A DNA stretch of 60,394 bases from positions 1 to 60,394 of the forward strand of contig JAYFPY010000015.1 in assembly GCA_034927505.1 (NCBI GenBank), in the 5' to 3' direction. The notes under the pieces are model-generated. The model had not been told where the DNA came from. It did no database searches and was given only the letters and a program-made list of their open reading frames with translations. The translations under genes and the position numbers were made by a program. This document shows, one piece after another, positions 43,148 through 50,186 of the stretch (positions are counted from its first letter, which is position 1; each line of letters begins with the position of its first letter). Origin of the DNA: RUG100 sp034927505. Lineage in GTDB: Bacteria > Bacillota > Clostridia > Peptostreptococcales > Anaerovoracaceae.

Positions 43148-44737
43148 TTACAATCTGCATGTTGTGGCTTTTGAGAAGGATCCGTATATCCTCTTGCCTT
43201 TATAGTTCTTGTATGCTTTTACTTTTATCCTGTATTTCTTGCCTTTTGAAAGTTTCTTGATAACTGTCTTAACTTTTTTGGCACTCTTTACTGTAGCTAC
43301 TTTCTTATATTTTTTGCCTGATTTTGCTGCGTATACTACATATCCGGATGCTCCCTTTGTCTTGCTCCAGCTTACCTTTGCATTCTTTTTCCTGTATTTC
43401 TTAGCCTTTACTTTTTTGACTTTTGACGGCTTTGAGACTTTTATTGAACTTTCCTTTGTGTATGAGAGCCCTGCGGCTTTTCTTACTGCAGCATATGCGT
43501 TTACATTTCCTGCTCCTGTTTTACTGTCTGTCCCTGCAGAACCTATATCGGTTGCCGTTGCACAAAGTGCGCTTTTGACTTCATTAGGCGTCATATTGGG
43601 ATCTACTGTTTTCATCATAGCCGCTGTTGCTGCTACTACAGGAGATGCCATTGAAGTTCCGCTCATATATGCATATCCGCCGTTCTTCACTGTGCTGTAT
43701 ATGGAAGTCCCCGGTGCCGACAATGTCTTTGCACTGCCGTAATCAGAGTAGTTTGCTTTTGTGTTGTCGCTGTCTGTTGCTATTACACTGATAGTGTTTG
43801 AATAATCGCTTGGATACATTGGAGTCGTGCTGTCGTCATTGCCTGCGGCACAAACGATCACGATGCCTGCAGCTGCCGCTTCATCGACGGCATATTTCAA
43901 TGCACTGCTGTTTGAATATGTCCCAAGACTCATATTGATGACCTGAGCGCCATGGTCTTTTGCATAGTATATCGCATCTATGATATCGCTGGTGTATGCT
44001 CCTACACTCCCTCCGATATTCTGGAATACATTTATGCACATCATGTCGATCAAATTATTATTGTTTCCCGATGCTACGCCTGCAATGCCTCTTCCGTTGT
44101 TTGCTGTAGCGCCGATTATCCCGGCAACATGTGTGCCGTGCCCTTCGGAATGCACATCATAAGTTGTCTTACCGCCGGTAACTACATTTACGGAATTGCT
44201 TTTATCTAGTGATCCCTGCAGATCGCTGTGATTAGGGTTCACGCCTGTATCGATTACAGCTACTTTTGTTCTGCTCTGCTTTTTATAGCTTTCGGCTATC
44301 TTCCATGCAGAAGTGGCTTTTACTGTATTCATGTACCATTGGCTGGATGATTTGGCATCATTGGTGCTGAGAACGCTTGCTCCGCTGTCTAAAGATTCGA
44401 ATTTGTAATTCGGTTCAGCGTATTTGACTTCATCCATGTCTTCGTATTCTGAAACAGCCTCATCTACATCTTTACTGCTGTCCAGTTCAACTACTGCCAC
44501 ATTTGTCTTCTTTGTATCTGTAACATCAGAAACCTGATCATCATTGGCTTCAACTATTTTGTCCATTTTTTTATCGCTTACTTTATTGTTGAATCCTACG
44601 ATTATCTGATCTTCCGACTGCTGAGCGGTCTGACTGCTGTCAGCGCTTTCTGCTGTATCTGCTGCTGCTATGGCAGGCATCATTGAGATCATTACTGTGA
44701 TCGACAATACGATCGCTAATACACGTTTCTTTAACAT
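43148..44737 (-). CDS. Secreted subtilisin-like serine protease (S8)
   Basis: 529 residues: signal peptide (1-25, cut near AAA), an Inhibitor I9-like propeptide (about 40-112), then the S8 domain with Asp163 in VAVIDTGVN, His203 in GHGTHVAG, Asn300 in CAAGND and Ser362 in SGTSMASP. A Lys-rich fibronectin-III-like domain closes the protein (about 430-529). The complete triad indicates an active extracellular protease. Expression is gated by a c-di-GMP riboswitch and terminator in its leader. Confidence 0.96.
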   Translation of the reverse strand: MLKKRVLAIVLSITVMISMMPAIAAADTAESADSSQTAQQSEDQIIVGFNNKVSDKKMDKIVEANDDQVSDVTDTKKTNVAVVELDSSKDVDEAVSEYEDMDEVKYAEPNYKFESLDSGASVLSTNDAKSSSQWYMNTVKATSAWKIAESYKKQSRTKVAVIDTGVNPNHSDLQGSLDKSNSVNVVTGGKTTYDVHSEGHGTHVAGIIGATANNGRGIAGVASGNNNNLIDMMCINVFQNIGGSVGAYTSDIIDAIYYAKDHGAQVINMSLGTYSNSSALKYAVDEAAAAGIVIVCAAGNDDSTTPMYPSDYSNTISVIATDSDNTKANYSDYGSAKTLSAPGTSIYSTVKNGGYAYMSGTSMASPVVAATAAMMKTVDPNMTPNEVKSALCATATDIGSAGTDSKTGAGNVNAYAAVRKAAGLSYTKESSIKVSKPSKVKKVKAKKYRKKNAKVSWSKTKGASGYVVYAAKSGKKYKKVATVKSAKKVKTVIKKLSKGKKYRIKVKAYKNYKGKRIYGSFSKATTCRL

Positions 44738-44766
44738 TTCCCTTACCCCGATTCTCTATCCGACAT

Positions 44767-44794
44767 ATAAAAAACCCTTATGCATACGCAAGGG
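44767..44794 (-). terminator. Riboswitch-linked intrinsic terminator
   Basis: On the minus strand ACCCTT...AAGGGT (44773-44794) followed by T6. It lies between the c-di-GMP aptamer and the subtilase start, with an intervening perfect ATCCGA/TCGGAT hairpin (about 44808-44822) that could take part in the switch. Confidence 0.85.
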
Positions 44795-44827
44795 TCGTCA
44801 ACAACTGGATCCGAAAATCGGATATGT

Positions 44828-44912
44828 TCTGCAACCGGCTGTCATTGCTCGATTTCTTTCGAGCGTTAGACCCTTGGCTTTGCGTCCCGCACTTTCGCAC
44901 GGTTTGCCGAAT
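44828..44912 (-). ncRNA. Cyclic-di-GMP-I (GEMM-I) riboswitch aptamer
   Basis: Read on the minus strand the leader shows the GEMM-I blocks in order: GGCAAACC, a GCGAAAGTGC-type GAAA tetraloop stem, GGGACGCAAAGCC, GGGTCTAA, a CTCGAAAGAAATCGAG stem, and GACAGCCGGTTGC closing P1. Tetraloop, receptor and the conserved ligand-pocket blocks are all in place. It controls the subtilase gene through the downstream terminator. Confidence 0.92.
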
Positions 44913-44964
44913 ATTCTTTTTTGTTATACTTTGTAGAAAAATCCTAACCCTTTTCTACAATTAC

Positions 44965-44993
44965 ATACTAAACCATTTTTAAATATTTGTCAA
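44965..44993 (-). promoter_or_regulatory. Promoter of the riboswitch-subtilase transcript
   Basis: Minus strand TTGACA (44988-44993), 17-bp spacer, TAGTAT (44965-44970). The start near 44958 is followed by a TGTAGAAAA/TTTTCTACA hairpin and then the aptamer. Confidence 0.75.
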
Positions 44994-44999
44994 CATTTT

Positions 45000-45419
45000 A
45001 ATAATATAAATAAATATAGAGTTATACATCAATATGCCTGAATAAATACAGCCTGAACGGCGCCCCTTATAGTTATACTATATATGTATGTATATTATAT
45101 ACATTATCTATGGTTTTCACCACTATTGTCGTCAGAATAACGTCACCACCTTGTACATATATATCCCTTTGTAAGTGGTATGTGAGTGGTAAACTAAATG
45201 CCATAAAAAGCAGCTTCTTTTTACTCCTGCTTTTCTTGAAAAGCCTTCCCTTTCTGGGCCCACTATTATCTTAACATTCACTCACTCCGAAATTTTAACA
45301 TACTTCCCTATTTCATTTTTAGTACTGATAATCCATCATATTTTCATAAATTGCAATTTCAAATTGAACACTTTTTGTAAAAATCAAGCTACATGTACTT
45401 TGACAACTGAATACACCTG
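45000..45419. other. Gene-free AT-rich spacer
   Basis: No frame with gene-like features was seen here. It holds an AT-only 17-bp palindrome (ATGTATAT-T-ATATACAT, 45088-45104) and a short direct repeat of AGTGGTA near 45174-45192. Both may be chance in AT-rich DNA. Confidence 0.5.
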
Positions 45420-45569
45420 ATCAAGGAATTCATCAAACAGTTCCTCGGGAGTGGCATATCAATAGACTATGCAACAGGTGCAAGCAAACTGACAGGATCA
45501 GCAACAACAAAGCCAAGCACACCGAAATGGTCAAAAGTGAGGAGCCGCAGGGCGGCGATGTTAAAATAA
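45420..45569 (+). pseudogene. Possible 3' remnant of an unidentified gene
   Basis: A 49-codon open frame between an in-frame TGA and TAA reads IKEFIKQFLGSGISID... and ends SRRAAMLK. It has no start codon or ribosome site at its head and looks like a truncated C-terminus. The SRRAAM end recurs in a second fragment about 430 bp on. I cannot name the parent gene; a mobile-element protein is one guess. Confidence 0.35.
45539..45560 (+). repeat. 22-bp near-direct repeat, copy 1
   Basis: Differs from copy 2 (45975-45996) at 3 of 22 positions; core AGGGCGGC preceded by GAGCCG. It abuts the stop codon of the HPr-like gene. Confidence 0.6.
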
Positions 45570-45818
45570 AGTTACCATGGTATTCATTGCTGCAGCTTCG
45601 TCCTGACCCTCGCACGTCAGGACGAGCATATCCCCAACTGCCAGGTCAAGAGATACCAAACCCAGCAGGCTCATGCCGTTTACCCTCTTTTCAGAGGTTT
45701 CAATATAAATTTGTGAGTTATATCCGCTAGATACTTGCATAATATTAGCTGCTCCCCGTACACCAGTTATGCCAGGGTTTTGAACAGTTATTTGGCGTCT
45801 TAACATAGTAACTACCAT
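45561..45818 (-). CDS. HPr-like protein lacking the PTS active-site histidine (Crh-like)
   Basis: 85 residues (81 if the second ATG is used). The HPr fold is recognisable: QITVQNPGITGVRGAANIMQ replaces the usual GLHARPAA loop, so His15 is gone, while KRVNGMSLLGLVSLDL keeps the serine matching regulatory Ser46, and GDMLVLTCEGQDEAAAM matches the C-terminal strand and helix. Like Bacillus Crh, it could be a CcpA cofactor rather than a phosphocarrier; this is inference. No PTS genes are nearby. A TATAAT and a cre-like site lie upstream. Confidence 0.75.
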   Translation of the reverse strand: MVVTMLRRQITVQNPGITGVRGAANIMQVSSGYNSQIYIETSEKRVNGMSLLGLVSLDLAVGDMLVLTCEGQDEAAAMNTMVTLF

Positions 45819-45887
45819 ACCTTTCTTCGACAGAACCTTATCGTGCCTCTCACACTGTCCTGACTTCTATGTGGAATTGCTCTTAGC

Positions 45888-45928
45888 TACAAGCGCTTCC
45901 TACAATAAGTTGATTTTTCTTAATTATA
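45888..45928 (-). promoter_or_regulatory. -10 element and cre-like site before the HPr-like gene
   Basis: TATAAT at 45923-45928 (minus strand) with no good -35. A cre-like sequence, AGGAAGCGCTTGTA (45888-45901), matches about 8 of the 10 fixed positions of the CcpA consensus and lies just downstream of the predicted start, where it would block elongation or clearance. Confidence 0.4.
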
Positions 45929-45974
45929 CTTACCAAAGTTCACAAAAGTAGCACACAATAGAGGTGTTCACTAT

Positions 45975-45996
45975 GATGAGCCGTAGGGCGGCAATG
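45975..45996 (+). repeat. 22-bp near-direct repeat, copy 2
   Basis: Second copy of the 45539-45560 sequence. It lies in a short frame ending SRRAAMSGAKRENPRWCTNK (stop at about 46041), a fuller version of the C-terminus seen in the first remnant. Confidence 0.6.
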
Positions 45997-46041
45997 AGCG
46001 GAGCGAAACGTGAAAACCCCCGATGGTGTACCAATAAGTGA

Positions 46042-46381
46042 ACAAAACTGTTTCAAAACTATCGGAAGAACGCAAGAAATTCAACTGATACAGAAGTTCG
46101 CTCTAAAAACTTTTGTGACAAAACTAAAACAGGGTGAATTGTGAAACAATATTTGCATATTATTCCCAGTGTTGGAAGAATTAGTTTTGAAACGTTTCGT
46201 GGGAAATAGTTGAATAAGAAATATCCTAAAGCTATGCTTTGGGATATTTCTTGTTTGTGAAAATCAGCAATCGCAATATATTTCTTACTCTTTTCTTTTT
46301 CATCAAATACTATGGGTGCCTTAATAAATTCTGCTTTGTTAAATACTGTGTTTCTTCTTTTATAGTCATTTATCTCGTAAA
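46042..46381. other. Intergenic stretch with one strong hairpin
   Basis: No gene was recognised. The perfect stem AAGAAATATCC/GGATATTTCTT with TAAAG/CTTT inside (46216-46252) is a likely bidirectional terminator; it is about 130 nt beyond the end of the minus-strand oxidoreductase operon. Confidence 0.55.
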
Positions 46382-47317
46382 TCAGTCAACACATTTGTTC
46401 AGCAGTTTTTCCCACTGTTTGTCAACATAGGTCTGAGCTTCTTCGATCATCCACTCTCCGCCTTTTTTGAACATATGAGCAAATCTCCCCTGCTTTGACA
46501 GGAACTCCTCCACCGGGAGCTTTTTCTTCGGTTCATATGTAAGATGCCATACTCCGTCAACGATCTCATACATCGGCCAGACGCAGGTGTCCACCGCCAG
46601 CCTGCATATCTCCGCCAGATCTTCAGCTTCGTATCTCCAGCCTCTTGGACACGGAGACAGGATGTTCAGGAAAGCCGGTCCTTCCGTATATATAGCTTTA
46701 CGGGATTTTGCATGCAGATCTCTGAAATCCCCCATAAAAGTCGTCTGCGCCGCATAAGGTATGTTGTGAGCAGCGATTATGTCGGTCAGGTCCTTTTTGT
46801 TCTGGATCTTGCCCGACGACTGACTGCCCACGGGCGTCGTCGTAGCATCTGCAAATCTGGGCGTTGCCGACGATCTCTGTATGCCGGTATTCATATAAGC
46901 CTCATTGTCGTAACACACATATACCATATCATGGCCTCGTTCCATTGCTCCGGACAGAGACTGAAGTCCTATGTCGTATGTTCCGCCGTCTCCGCCGAAA
47001 GCTATGAATTTGAAATTATCCTTTACCTTGCCTCTTTTTTTCAGAGCCCGGTAAGCCGTTTCCACGCCGCTGCATGTTGCCGCCGCATTTTCGAAGGCGG
47101 TATGTATATAGCTGTCTGTGTAAGCTGTATATGGATATATGAAGGAGGATACTTCAAGACAGCTTGTTGCGTTTGTAATAACAGCTTTGTCCTCCGGCTC
47201 AAGAGCACGAAGTACAGCTCGCACAGCTACGCCCGCTCCGCATCCCGCGCATAGCCTGTGGCCGCCTGCGAATCTTTCTTTTTTCTCCAATTCTTTCTTT
47301 AAACTGTATGCCATCAT
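46382..47317 (-). CDS. 2-oxoacid:ferredoxin oxidoreductase beta subunit
   Basis: 311 residues from the ATG overlapping the alpha stop codon (TGATG). It binds thiamine diphosphate: FGGDGGTYDIGLQSLSGAME with the later DNEAYMNTG forms the GDG...N motif. CAGCGAG near the N-terminus and later cysteines supply the proximal [4Fe-4S] cluster. Length matches the four-subunit PorB/VorB type. Substrate may be pyruvate or branched-chain 2-oxoacids; the operon leader points to the latter. Confidence 0.92.
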   Translation of the reverse strand: MMAYSLKKELEKKERFAGGHRLCAGCGAGVAVRAVLRALEPEDKAVITNATSCLEVSSFIYPYTAYTDSYIHTAFENAAATCSGVETAYRALKKRGKVKDNFKFIAFGGDGGTYDIGLQSLSGAMERGHDMVYVCYDNEAYMNTGIQRSSATPRFADATTTPVGSQSSGKIQNKKDLTDIIAAHNIPYAAQTTFMGDFRDLHAKSRKAIYTEGPAFLNILSPCPRGWRYEAEDLAEICRLAVDTCVWPMYEIVDGVWHLTYEPKKKLPVEEFLSKQGRFAHMFKKGGEWMIEEAQTYVDKQWEKLLNKCVD

Positions 47318-48501
47318 CAATACCTCGAATCTCTGACGCCCATGTATCTGTAAACGTCTCCCGGATCATCGTTATCACAGATAACATACAGATCCTGATA
47401 TATATCGTAAAAATCTTCTACTGTTATGTCTCTTCCGCCCAACCCATATATATAGTTTATTGCATAGGGTTTATCGGGCAGATCATAAAGTGAATTACGG
47501 GCTTCATTGAACAGAGGCCCTCCGCTGTTTGAAAAGCTCTCCGCCTTGTCCATTATTGCGACGGCTTTCACTTTGCACATGGCTTCTGCCAGAGGGATCC
47601 TGGGGAAAGGCCTGAATACACGCAGTTTTATGAGACCCACCTTTTTACCTTCTGCTCTCAGCCTGTCAACCGCTTCCTTGCCTGTTCCTGCGCTGGAACC
47701 TATCAGCACCAGTGCGATGTCTGCATCATCCATCATATACTCTTCAAAAAATCCGTATTTCCTTCCAGTCATCTCTTCGAATTTTCCCGCTACATCACGG
47801 ATCACAGGCATAGCGTCTTTCATTGCCTGCGCCTGCTTTCTCTTGATTTCCATGTAGTACGGCGACACTCCGTACGGCCCGACAGCCAGCGGATTTTCAT
47901 GTTTGAGAAGGTACTCATCCGGTTCATATTCTCCGGCAAATTCCTTGACTTTTTCATCTTCGATCAGCTCAATGTTGGAAACGCCGTGACTGGTGATGAA
48001 TCCGTCCTGGCATATCATTGCAGGCAGTCTGGTGGCCTCTGCGATAAGTACGCCCTGTATGAAATTGTCGTAAACCTCCTGATTTGTCTCGGCATATATC
48101 TGTATCCATCCGGAATCTCTTGCTCCCATCGAATCAGAATGATCATTGTTGATATTGATCGGGCCGGTCAAAGCTCTGTTTACTACAGCCATAGTAACAG
48201 GAAGTCTGCTGCTGGCAGCTACGTAAAGAAGCTCCCACATATAAGCCAGTCCTGCCGATGACGTTGCCGTTACTGCCCTGGCTCCCGCCGCACTGGCTCC
48301 CATACACGTCGACATGGCGCTGTGTTCAGATTCTACAGCAATGAATTCGGTATCCACTTCTCCGTTTGCAATGTAATCCGAAAAGTATTGAGGTATTTCT
48401 GTGGATGGAGTTATCGGGAAAGCTCCCATCACATCCGGATCGATCTGCTTCATGGCCAGAGCCACTGCTTCATTTCCGGACATCCTGTCTCTGATAGCCA
48501 T
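47317..48501 (-). CDS. 2-oxoacid:ferredoxin oxidoreductase alpha subunit
   Basis: 394 residues. It starts RMSGNEAVALAMKQIDPDVMGAFPITPSTEIP, the classic alpha-subunit N-terminus with the PITPST pocket, and later has ATSSAGLAYMWELLYVAA and the NHSDSMGARDSGW segment (ligand and CoA region). It follows the delta subunit directly and has GGAGG before its ATG. With gamma, delta and beta it forms a CoA-dependent decarboxylating or reductive carboxylating enzyme. Confidence 0.93.
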   Translation of the reverse strand: MAIRDRMSGNEAVALAMKQIDPDVMGAFPITPSTEIPQYFSDYIANGEVDTEFIAVESEHSAMSTCMGASAAGARAVTATSSAGLAYMWELLYVAASSRLPVTMAVVNRALTGPININNDHSDSMGARDSGWIQIYAETNQEVYDNFIQGVLIAEATRLPAMICQDGFITSHGVSNIELIEDEKVKEFAGEYEPDEYLLKHENPLAVGPYGVSPYYMEIKRKQAQAMKDAMPVIRDVAGKFEEMTGRKYGFFEEYMMDDADIALVLIGSSAGTGKEAVDRLRAEGKKVGLIKLRVFRPFPRIPLAEAMCKVKAVAIMDKAESFSNSGGPLFNEARNSLYDLPDKPYAINYIYGLGGRDITVEDFYDIYQDLYVICDNDDPGDVYRYMGVRDSRY

Positions 48502-48807
48502 TTATTTTACCTCCTTGATGAATTCTATTGCATCGAATGGACATACCTTATAACATATGCCGCAGCCTTTGCAGTGAACAAAATCGAAATCTTCTCTCTT
48601 GCCATCCTTTACAGGGATGCTGCTGTCCGGGCAGAAAGGCACGCACAGCATACACTGTTTGCACTTTTCTTCTTTGAATACCGGGATCATGACTCTCCAG
48701 TCCCCTGTGTTTATCTGAAGACTGGTTGCCGGTTCATATATTTCCGCACCGGTAGTCAGCTCCTGCCAGGTGGACTTTTCATTTATATCCTGTGCTCTTC
48801 TTTTCAT
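48502..48807 (-). CDS. 2-oxoacid:ferredoxin oxidoreductase delta (ferredoxin) subunit
   Basis: 101 residues with two full [4Fe-4S] motifs, CKQCMLCVPFCPDSS and CKGCGICYKVCPFDA. It passes electrons from the catalytic subunits to external ferredoxin. Its ATG overlaps the gamma stop codon (TAATG). Confidence 0.94.
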   Translation of the reverse strand: MKRRAQDINEKSTWQELTTGAEIYEPATSLQINTGDWRVMIPVFKEEKCKQCMLCVPFCPDSSIPVKDGKREDFDFVHCKGCGICYKVCPFDAIEFIKEVK

Positions 48808-49388
48808 TATCCTACCTTTACCTCTTCCATAGACTTTTTGAGCGCCTTCATATTGCCTTCCACTACCTGCGGTTTGTGTGAGAATTTATGCATAAAAGAA
48901 CTTTCCATATCGCGGATGAACTGATCTTTTTCTATAACATTGCTGACCTTTACCGCAGCCGCCAGCATGGGAGTGTTCGGGAAGTTTTTCCCCAAAGTCT
49001 CCATAGATATCTTTTCAGCATCCACCGCGCAGATCTTCCCGCCGTATCCGGGGAGCATTTCTCTGATTTCTTCCGGTTCTTTGCTGCTGTTGATTATCAG
49101 CGCCCCGTCATCTTTAATGCCGCTGGTCACATCCACCGACTTGAGCAAAGTCTCATCGACTACCACCACATAATCCGGATGATATATATTTGAATGCACA
49201 TTGCATTGAACATCTGTGATCCTGTTGTAAGCCGTTATAGGAGCTCCCATTCTTTCCGGACCGTATTCAGGAAATCCCTGAACATGTTTTCCCGAGTTGA
49301 AAGCCACATCCGCCAGCAGCAGGCATGCTGTCTTTGCGCCCTGTCCGCCTCTTCCGTGCCATCTTATTTCTACTGCATGATTTCTCAT
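48807..49388 (-). CDS. 2-oxoacid:ferredoxin oxidoreductase gamma subunit
   Basis: 193 residues from the ATG at 49388, which has GGAGG 8 nt upstream; that ribosome site lies directly after the leader terminator. It begins MRNHAVEIRWHGRGGQGAKT, the family signature RxxGxGGQG, and continues PEYGPERMGAPITAYNRI. It is the first gene of the four-gene operon and the one immediately behind the T-box. Confidence 0.93.
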   Translation of the reverse strand: MRNHAVEIRWHGRGGQGAKTACLLLADVAFNSGKHVQGFPEYGPERMGAPITAYNRITDVQCNVHSNIYHPDYVVVVDETLLKSVDVTSGIKDDGALIINSSKEPEEIREMLPGYGGKICAVDAEKISMETLGKNFPNTPMLAAAVKVSNVIEKDQFIRDMESSFMHKFSHKPQVVEGNMKALKKSMEEVKVG

Positions 49389-49408
49389 TTTTTCCGCCTC
49401 CATGATAT

Positions 49409-49438
49409 AAAAAAACCTTCGCCGCAACCGGACGAAGG
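49409..49438 (-). terminator. T-box leader terminator
   Basis: CCTTCG (minus strand, 49433-49438) pairs with CGAAGG (49416-49421) and is followed by seven T. The 5' arm can instead pair with the AGGT of the T-box sequence. Confidence 0.85.
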
Positions 49439-49658
49439 TCTTGCCATCGTTTAACCACCTGTTACTGCATACTATCATACGCACTTCTGTTTACGGTGAA
49501 GGACCGGCGCCGCTTACTCGCTCTGCTTTCGGCTTTGCAACTCGGGAGTGATTTTGGACTTTTCGTATTCTGTTCCGGGCTTGCACCTGACCCCGGCTCG
49601 CTGAGACATTTTCGAAAAGCTTACTGTCTCCGTCAAAGTTTTTATTATTGGTTTGTAT
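49409..49658 (-). ncRNA. T-box leader, probable isoleucine (AUC) specifier
   Basis: On the minus strand the leader has GGAGACAGTA (base of Stem I with the AGTA bulge), a CTTTTCG/CGAAAAG stem, and the distal T-loop signature AGCGAGCCGGGG...GGTGCAAGCCCGG. The specifier loop reads CAAAATCA before the closing CTCC, giving codon ATC (49550-49552) followed by the usual A. AACAGGTGGTTAAACG (49448-49463) resembles the T-box bulge; its UGGU would pair with a tRNA ending ACCA. The antiterminator helix is less clear. A terminator stem CCTTCG/CGAAGG plus T7 (49409-49438) ends the leader. Confidence 0.82.
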
Positions 49659-49664
49659 GGATTA

Positions 49665-49693
49665 ATAATACACTGCTTTTGGCAATGTGTCAA
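49665..49693 (-). promoter_or_regulatory. Promoter of the T-box/oxidoreductase operon
   Basis: Minus strand TTGACA (49688-49693), 17-bp spacer, TATTAT (49665-49670). The start near 49658 gives a leader of about 270 nt. Confidence 0.85.
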
Positions 49694-49709
49694 CAGATAT
49701 TTTCGTTAT

Positions 49710-49750
49710 TTGTCACAAAAAACAAGCTTTTTTATTGTTTTTTGTGACAA
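49710..49750. terminator. Long AT-rich inverted repeat after pyrI
   Basis: TTGTCACAAAAAACAA (49710-49725) and TTGTTTTTTGTGACAA (49735-49750) form a perfect 16-bp stem with a 9-nt loop, between the end of the pyr operon and the next promoter. It probably ends the pyr transcript, though the T-run is inside the stem. Confidence 0.6.
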
Positions 49751-49763
49751 TCGGTTTTTTCTT

Positions 49764-50186
49764 TTATTTTTCCCTGTGTTCTACATCGCAGTAGATGCAT
49801 CTATATATCTTTTTTTCCCTGTCGGCCAGCCTGAATTTATGCACTATCTCCTGCTCCGTACTGGTTATGCATCTCGGATTTTTACACTTTATAACATTTA
49901 TCAGGGTCTCCGGCAGCTCAAGGTGTTTTTTCTTGTGCAGGTTGCCGTCCTTCACAATATTGATAGTAATATTTGGATCGATATATCCCAGTATATCCAT
50001 ATCCAGATCTATCATCTCGTCTATTTTGATTATATCTTTCCTGCCGTATTTGGTGCTGCTGGCGTTCTGTATGACCGCCACACTGCATGACAGTTTGTCC
50101 AGTTTCAGAAGTTTATATATCTGCATACTCTTTCCGGCGCTGATGTGATCCAGCACGATCCCGTTTTTCACTCCATCTATATTCAT
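49764..50186 (-). CDS. pyrI: Aspartate carbamoyltransferase regulatory subunit
   Basis: 140 residues. The allosteric N-terminal domain (GIVLDHISAGKSMQIYKLL) is followed by a zinc domain with CKNPRC and CIYC as the four ligands. It binds CTP/ATP and tunes PyrB. The ATG overlaps the pyrB stop by 4 nt, and it is last in the pyr operon. Confidence 0.95.
   Translation of the reverse strand: MNIDGVKNGIVLDHISAGKSMQIYKLLKLDKLSCSVAVIQNASSTKYGRKDIIKIDEMIDLDMDILGYIDPNITINIVKDGNLHKKKHLELPETLINVIKCKNPRCITSTEQEIVHKFRLADREKKIYRCIYCDVEHREK

Noticed and set aside
45088..45104. 17-bp AT-only palindrome
   Set aside because: Pure A/T palindromes arise easily in this AT-rich spacer and no gene or promoter is tied to it.
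45527..45730. Plus-strand open frame opposite the HPr-like gene
   Set aside because: It is antisense to a recognisable HPr-fold protein, has no ribosome binding site and its product shows no family features.
45971..46020. GAGCCGTAGG... resembling the start of group II intron domain V
   Set aside because: Only the first eight bases match; the GAAA-capped 34-nt domain V hairpin and an intron-encoded protein are absent.
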